Made by a program: the position numbers and the translations under genes | Assembly: GCF_019209905.1 (NCBI RefSeq) | Contig: NZ_JAHUTM010000003.1 | Location: forward strand, 248,001-312,000 | Length of the DNA stretch: 64,000 bases | Direction: 5' to 3' | Source of the DNA: Corynebacterium sp. TAE3-ERU12 | Lineage (GTDB): Bacteria; Actinomycetota; Actinomycetes; Mycobacteriales; Mycobacteriaceae | The notes under the pieces: generated by a model | What the model was told of the DNA's origin: nothing | Databases searched by the model: none | What the model saw: only the letters and a program-made list of their open reading frames with translations | Shown: positions 59,750 to 64,000 of the stretch, in pieces | Layout of the letters: every line of letters begins with the position of its first letter | Position numbering within the stretch: the stretch's first letter is position 1

Positions 59750-60655
59750 TTATTTCTTGTCGTCATCCTTCGGGCGCACAACCATCATCGGGCACGGGGA
59801 TGCCTGCAGCAGGGCGCGCGACGTGGAGCCGAGCAGCATGCCACGGAAACCACCACGGCCATGGGAGCCAACCACCAGGAGCTGACCACCTTCAGCGGCA
59901 TCGCATAGGGCGTGGACCGGGCGATCGCGGTTGACCTCCTTGGTCACCTTCACATCCGGGTACTTCTCAATCCACGGCTCGAGGCGCTCGGTGAGGATCT
60001 TGCGCTGCTCTTCTTCAACGGTCTTCCATTCCCGCTGGGCAGCGGCAAGACCTGCCAGGGAAGCCTGGACCTGCATATCCATCCAGGTGTGGACGGCGAT
60101 GAGTTCCGCGCCGCGGGCGTCTGCCTCACGGAAGGCGTACTCAACGGCACGCTTGGACACACCGGAGCCGTCGACACCGACGACGATGGGGCCGTACTTG
60201 ACTTCCTCGTTGACGTCATTGTCTTCGCGGACAACAACAACGGGGCAGGAAGCGTGGGACACCACAGCCGCAGAGACCGAACCCATCACCATGCCGGACA
60301 GGCCGCCGAGACCGCGGGAGCCCATCACCAGCATGGTGGCGTCCTCGGAGACGTCGAGCAGCATGTCGATGGGGCTGCCTTCTTCGATCTGGTGGGTGAC
60401 CTCAATATCCGGGCAGAAGTCGAGGGCAACCTTCTTGGCTTCCTTGATCTTCTCCATGGTCTCGGTCTCGAGCTCATCGTAGAGTTCCTGCGGCGGAACC
60501 ATACCCTCGGAGTAGAGGAACTGAGGCATGGAGTAGCTGCTGACCAGGCGCAGCGGCAATCCTCGCTTGACGGCGGTGTTGGCCGCCCACCGAACGGCGA
60601 CCTTCGCAGCCTCAGAACCGTCGACGGCGCATACAATCATGTCCTGCTTGGGCAT
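59750..60655 (-). CDS. Universal stress protein with two UspA domains
   Basis: A 301-residue tandem UspA protein. Each half carries the ATP-binding motif G-2X-G-9X-G(S/T): first LVMGSRGLGGLSGMVMGS, second LVVGSHGRGGFRGMLLGS, and each begins with the usual Asp (VCAVDGSEA and VVGVDGSG). So both halves should bind nucleotide. Start ATG 60655 (MPKQDMIV) after a GGGAG site; the frame to 60739 is leader. It stands between the GlsB-type gene and the LLM oxidoreductase. Confidence 0.95.
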   Translation of the reverse strand: MPKQDMIVCAVDGSEAAKVAVRWAANTAVKRGLPLRLVSSYSMPQFLYSEGMVPPQELYDELETETMEKIKEAKKVALDFCPDIEVTHQIEEGSPIDMLLDVSEDATMLVMGSRGLGGLSGMVMGSVSAAVVSHASCPVVVVREDNDVNEEVKYGPIVVGVDGSGVSKRAVEYAFREADARGAELIAVHTWMDMQVQASLAGLAAAQREWKTVEEEQRKILTERLEPWIEKYPDVKVTKEVNRDRPVHALCDAAEGGQLLVVGSHGRGGFRGMLLGSTSRALLQASPCPMMVVRPKDDDKK

Positions 60656-60772
60656 TGCTGCCGCTCCCTTCCGCGGAGCCGGTCGGCGGCTCCCACATTT
60701 GGTCTTTCGTATCCCCCACGTTACCCCCGGCGCAGACATACGGCTATCCCTCAGCAGGAGTAATTGGTGCCC

Positions 60773-61783
60773 CTATTGGGCGTGCCACACCTGTCCGAGG
60801 CGGGCAATTGACTCATGGCGCACCTGCGGGTCGTGCGCATAGGTGACTGTGATGAACTCATCAGCGCCGGTGTCATCAGCGAATTGCGCTAAACCATCGA
60901 CCACCATTTCTTCGGTCCCGACGAAGGAACAACGCAGCGAAGCCTGCAGGGCTTGGCGGCCCCGGTCACTGGTCATGTCATAGGGAGTGCGCGTCGGCGG
61001 CGGCAGTTTCGCCCGACCGCCACGTTTGCGCAGCAAAATGAACATCTGCTCTGTCACTGAAAACTGATAGCGCGCTTCGGCAGCAGTATCGGCAACCAGG
61101 GTGTTGACCCCAACCATGACGTATGGCTGGTCCACCTGGGCAGTTGGGGCATCCGGATTGAACTGGTCGCGGTATATCTCCAGCGCCTCCGCCAGCTGGA
61201 ATGGCGCGAAATGGGCTGCCATCGCCAGTGGTAGCCCCATCGCCGCGGCTACCGTGGCCCCGGCTGCGGAAGACCCCAATACGTAGATCGGCACGTTGGT
61301 GCCCTGGCCGGGGCAGGCGATAATCGGTGCCCCTGGCTGGGCTGGGCCAAGATAGTTGTGCAGCTGGCGGATATTGGCGACGAACTCGTGGATATCGGAG
61401 CCGCCGCGTTGCAGCTCCTGCGCGGTTGCGGGGTCAGTGCCCGGCGCGCGCCCGACCCCCAGGTCAATCCGGTCTGGGTAGATGGTCGCCAACGTGCCGT
61501 AGTCCTCGGCAACGCGCAGCGGCACGTGATTGGGCAGCATCACTCCGCCGGAGCCGACCCGAATCCGTTCGGTATTGCCCGCTATCTGGCCGACGAGGAC
61601 TGCGGTCGCCGAGGAGGCCACACCGATGGTGTTGTGGTGTTCGGCAATCCAGAACCGTCGGTAGCCAGCATGATCAGCTGCTTGTGCGGCGCCGAGGGTG
61701 GCGCCGATAGCGTCGGCAGGCTCGCTTCCTTCGGAAACAGGGGCGAGGTCGAGTACGGATAGCGGTACACGGCGTGCGGTCAT
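60773..61783 (-). CDS. LLM-class flavin-dependent oxidoreductase
   Basis: A 336-residue luciferase-like (F420/FMN) monooxygenase. LSVLDLAPVSEG opens the family TIM barrel, with RFWIAEHHNT (substrate/flavin site), RVGSGGVMLPNHVPLRVAEDYG, and RIDLGVGRAPGTDP. YVLGSSAAGATVAAAMGLP follows near residue 170. Substrate and cofactor (FMN or F420) are not distinguishable by eye. Start ATG 61783. It diverges from the pseudouridine synthase gene 44 bases away. Confidence 0.9.
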   Translation of the reverse strand: MTARRVPLSVLDLAPVSEGSEPADAIGATLGAAQAADHAGYRRFWIAEHHNTIGVASSATAVLVGQIAGNTERIRVGSGGVMLPNHVPLRVAEDYGTLATIYPDRIDLGVGRAPGTDPATAQELQRGGSDIHEFVANIRQLHNYLGPAQPGAPIIACPGQGTNVPIYVLGSSAAGATVAAAMGLPLAMAAHFAPFQLAEALEIYRDQFNPDAPTAQVDQPYVMVGVNTLVADTAAEARYQFSVTEQMFILLRKRGGRAKLPPPTRTPYDMTSDRGRQALQASLRCSFVGTEEMVVDGLAQFADDTGADEFITVTYAHDPQVRHESIARLGQVWHAQ

Positions 61784-61827
61784 GGTTCCTGTCTACCCGC
61801 TGTCCAGCCGGGCGGTAGTCTGCCGTC

Positions 61828-62784
61828 ATGAGTCCTGCCCGCCGACGTGCCACGCCGCTGCCGATCCGCGATGGGCTCAATGCTTCGCGGGTGCGCTGCC
61901 CAGAGCCGGGGGCGACGGCATTAGCGCTGATTACGGCGGCGGTGGAAGGCCAGCAGCACCGACATCCCGACGATGATGCTGCCGCGATTGCGCGTCGCTT
62001 TGCCGACGGACTCGTTGTGGACAATAAGGGACGTGCAGTTGCACCACATCAGCCGCTCAAACCGGGAACTGACCTGTGGTTTTATCGGATTCCTGCCCCA
62101 GAGCCACAGATCGCCGGGCCGATGCCAATCATTTATTCGGACGCTGATTTGGTCATCGTCGATAAGCCACCATTTCTTGCCACTACTCCGCGGGGGAGGC
62201 ATATCACTGAAACCGCGCTGGTGCGGTTGCGCAGGCACCTCGATGAGCCAGACCTCGTCCCGGCGCACCGGCTAGACCGGTTGACCTCGGGGGTGTTGGT
62301 ATTTGTGCGCCGCCCGGAGGCGCGACGCACCTACCAGCAACTATTCACCACGCCCGGTGCGGTACTGAAGATCTATGAGGCGCTCGCCCCAACTCCGCCA
62401 ACACCTATCTGCGATGGCACCGAGATTGCGACGCGGCAGGACAAGGTGCGCGGTGTGCTGCAGGCATTCACGGTGCCTGGGCAGCCCAATGCACGCACAG
62501 TGATCGAATCAGTGCGTCCCCTCGCCGAGGACCCACAGGTGGCGGTGTGGCGACTGCGGCCACTGACGGGGCGCACGCACCAGTTGCGGCTGCATCTGTG
62601 TGAGTTGGGCTGCCCGATTATTGGTGACCCCCTGTATCCGACAGTAAGCGCCGTGGCGGATGAGGACCCGACCCAGCCCATGCACTTGGTCTGCCGCGAA
62701 ATGCGGCTAACGCATCCGGATTCGGGTGATTCTGTACACGTCAGAGCTTCCCGTCAGCTCCATGTGCCAACACAGCAGGGATGA
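61828..62784 (+). CDS. RluA-like pseudouridine synthase
   Basis: A 318-residue RNA pseudouridine synthase of the RluA/RsuA type without an S4 domain in its N-terminal part. The catalytic motif is VPAHRLDRLTSGVLVFVR (Asp nucleophile), with VIVDKPPFL before it and LRPLTGRTHQLRLHL after, all family markers. Which rRNA or tRNA uridine is changed is not known. ATG 61828. It lies 12 bases before the ABC-ATPase gene. Confidence 0.92.
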   Translation: MSPARRRATPLPIRDGLNASRVRCPEPGATALALITAAVEGQQHRHPDDDAAAIARRFADGLVVDNKGRAVAPHQPLKPGTDLWFYRIPAPEPQIAGPMPIIYSDADLVIVDKPPFLATTPRGRHITETALVRLRRHLDEPDLVPAHRLDRLTSGVLVFVRRPEARRTYQQLFTTPGAVLKIYEALAPTPPTPICDGTEIATRQDKVRGVLQAFTVPGQPNARTVIESVRPLAEDPQVAVWRLRPLTGRTHQLRLHLCELGCPIIGDPLYPTVSAVADEDPTQPMHLVCREMRLTHPDSGDSVHVRASRQLHVPTQQG

Positions 62785-62796
62785 AATACTGGCGGT

Positions 62797-63621
62797 ATGA
62801 CGTCATATAGTTACCGCGGTGCGGATGAGCATGATCGCAACCAGGCCACATCCGGTCTAGACGATTCCCCAGGCCGGCATGCCGCCCCGCACCGTCGGGC
62901 TGCGGCTACTGCCCGTGAGCTGGTGAAACGCTATGGCGAGGGAGATACCGCCGTCATGGCCCTGGATAATGTTGACGTTGAGTTCTTCGAGGCGGAGTTC
63001 ACCGCCATTATGGGCCCTTCCGGTTCGGGTAAATCGACGCTCATGCACTGTATGGCCGGGTTGGACGCACCTACCTCCGGCACTGTGCGGATTGGGGACA
63101 CGACACTGACCGGGCTGTCCGATAAAGAGATGACAGCCCTGCGCCGCGACCAGTTGGGCTTCGTCTTCCAGTCCTTCAATCTGGTGCCTACCCTCACCGC
63201 CCGGGAGAACATCACGTTGCCCAGCGATATTGCGGGCCACAAGCTGGACCCGGATTGGTTCGACGATGTGGTGCGCAGGCTCGGCCTGTCCGGTCGGCTG
63301 GATCACCGGCCGGCGGAGTTGTCCGGCGGCCAGCAGCAGCGGGTGGCTTGTGCGCGTGCGTTGGTGGGCCGACCACAGCTGGTTTTTGGTGATGAGCCGA
63401 CCGGCAACCTGGACTCTAATTCTTCCCGCGAAGTCCTTAATATTTTGCGTTCGGCTGTTGATGAGATTCATCAGACAGTGGTGATTGTGACGCATGACCC
63501 GGTGGCTGCCTCATGGGCGGATCGTGTGGTGTTTCTTGCTGATGGTCGCATTATTGGTGACCTGCGCCACCCCACTCGGGAGACCATTTTGAAGCACATG
63601 ACCTCGATTGAGCAACGATGA
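62797..63621 (+). CDS. MacB/LolD-type ABC transporter ATPase
   Basis: A 274-residue ABC ATPase. After a polar 45-residue lead: Walker [11 protein letters not shown] near residue 73, Q-loop [10 protein letters not shown], signature [17 protein letters not shown], Walker [13 protein letters not shown], and the H-loop VTHDP. This is the MacB/FtsE/LolD class that works with FtsX-like permeases in lipoprotein, antibiotic-peptide or signalling transport. The stop overlaps the next ATG (ATGA, 63618-63621), so it is co-translated with its permease. Confidence 0.94.
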   Translation: MTSYSYRGADEHDRNQATSGLDDSPGRHAAPHRRAAATARELVKRYGEGDTAVMALDNVDVEFFEAEFTAIMGPSGSGKSTLMHCMAGLDAPTSGTVRIGDTTLTGLSDKEMTALRRDQLGFVFQSFNLVPTLTARENITLPSDIAGHKLDPDWFDDVVRRLGLSGRLDHRPAELSGGQQQRVACARALVGRPQLVFGDEPTGNLDSNSSREVLNILRSAVDEIHQTVVIVTHDPVAASWADRVVFLADGRIIGDLRHPTRETILKHMTSIEQR

Positions 63622-64000
63622 GCCGTTCCCCGATGCGCACGATTAGTCTGCGCAACCTCGCTGCCCATAAAGTGCGCCTGGTGCTCACCGTGTTGTCGGT
63701 GGTGTTGGGCACTGCCTTCATTACCGGCGCGCTGGTGTTCACCAGTTCCTTATCGGCCACTTTCGATGACATGCTCGCTGGTGAGTACGAGGGCGTGGAC
63801 GTGGTGGTGCAGCCACCTCAGACCGACCCGCATGTGCTTTCCGACGAGCGGATCGCCGCTATCGAGGCGTTGCCGCAGGTGGCCCAGGCCCGCCCGAAAA
63901 CGGGTTTGGACAGCATTATTGTCACCGATAGTGCGGGCAAGAAGGTCGGTTTCGCCGCCACGCAGCCACATGGGGAGCCGTTCAACGACACCACTATCGC
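63618..64000 (+). CDS. FtsX/MacB-type ABC permease, 3' end outside window
   Basis: The first 127 codons of the permease partner. It begins [20 protein letters not shown], then one transmembrane segment (VLTVLSVVLGTAFITGALVF, residues about 22-41), and enters the periplasmic MacB_PCD-like domain with DDMLAGEYEGVDVVVQ. Full-length members have either four or ten segments; which applies here cannot be seen. ATG overlaps the ATPase stop. Confidence 0.88.
   Translation, partial: MSRSPMRTISLRNLAAHKVRLVLTVLSVVLGTAFITGALVFTSSLSATFDDMLAGEYEGVDVVVQPPQTDPHVLSDERIAAIEALPQVAQARPKTGLDSIIVTDSAGKKVGFAATQPHGEPFNDTTI

Overview
The window looks like chromosomal core sequence from a high-GC mycolic-acid-producing actinobacterium, almost certainly a Corynebacterium. 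The evidence is a complete mycolate condensation block (AccD3, Pks13, FadD32, a Culp6/ElrF-type cutinase), a Cop1-type mycolyltransferase with LGFP repeats, a second mycolyltransferase, DPPR synthase, GlfT2 and Glf, an MmpL3-type transporter, an Lsr2-like protein, and the Corynebacterium-typical ldhA-pyk2 pair. The species cannot be fixed from sequence alone. No rRNA, tRNA, insertion sequence, phage or CRISPR array was recognised.

Layout. (1) 1-9.5 kb: pckG (partial), a DUF6802-like protein and two coupled hypothetical genes on the minus strand face trmB, a NYN-domain gene, mmpL, a flippase-like membrane protein and a DUF3054 protein on the plus strand. This order recalls the M. tuberculosis pckA-Rv0210-Rv0209-trmB-Rv0207c-mmpL3 region. 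(2) 9.5-34.3 kb: the envelope region, almost all minus strand: a TM2 protein, accD3-pks13-fadD32, the cutinase-lipoprotein-cop1 unit, a second mycolyltransferase, ubiA, the PAP2 phosphatase, glfT2, two GT87-like membrane glycosyltransferases around a divergent secreted protein, glf, a HAD phosphatase and a PlsC acyltransferase. Together these make meromycolate adducts, condense them, export the mycolate as trehalose monomycolate, transfer it to the wall, and supply the DPPR and galactan on which it sits. No aftB-like gene is seen at the position expected next to ubiA. (3) 34.3-45.8 kb: serS, a LysE exporter, a septum-formation-family protein, a zincin metallopeptidase, a histidine phosphatase, pheA, an amidase, a fructosamine-kinase-family protein, an LCP ligase, DUF5926, a glycerophosphodiesterase and a DUF4328-like protein. 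(4) 45.8-54.5 kb: pyk2, ldhA, an alpha/beta-hydrolase membrane protein, a small MT0933-type protein, msrA, sodA, a crotonase and a lysine-rich DUF6474 protein. (5) 54.5-64 kb: a Tat-exported PhoD-like phosphatase, an Lsr2-like protein, a second YidC-type insertase, a TetR regulator, a GlsB-type membrane protein, a two-domain UspA, an LLM oxidoreductase, an RluA-like pseudouridine synthase, and a MacB/FtsX-type ABC pair cut off by the window end.

Most genes sit in tight, translationally coupled runs (ATGA, GTGA and TAATG junctions). I saw no completely new system. The best leads are the missing aftB beside two GT87 genes, the split GTPase-like pair next to the MmpL3-type locus, an Lsr2 with an altered RGR motif and a palindrome in its leader, and paired inverted repeats upstream of the second mycolyltransferase.
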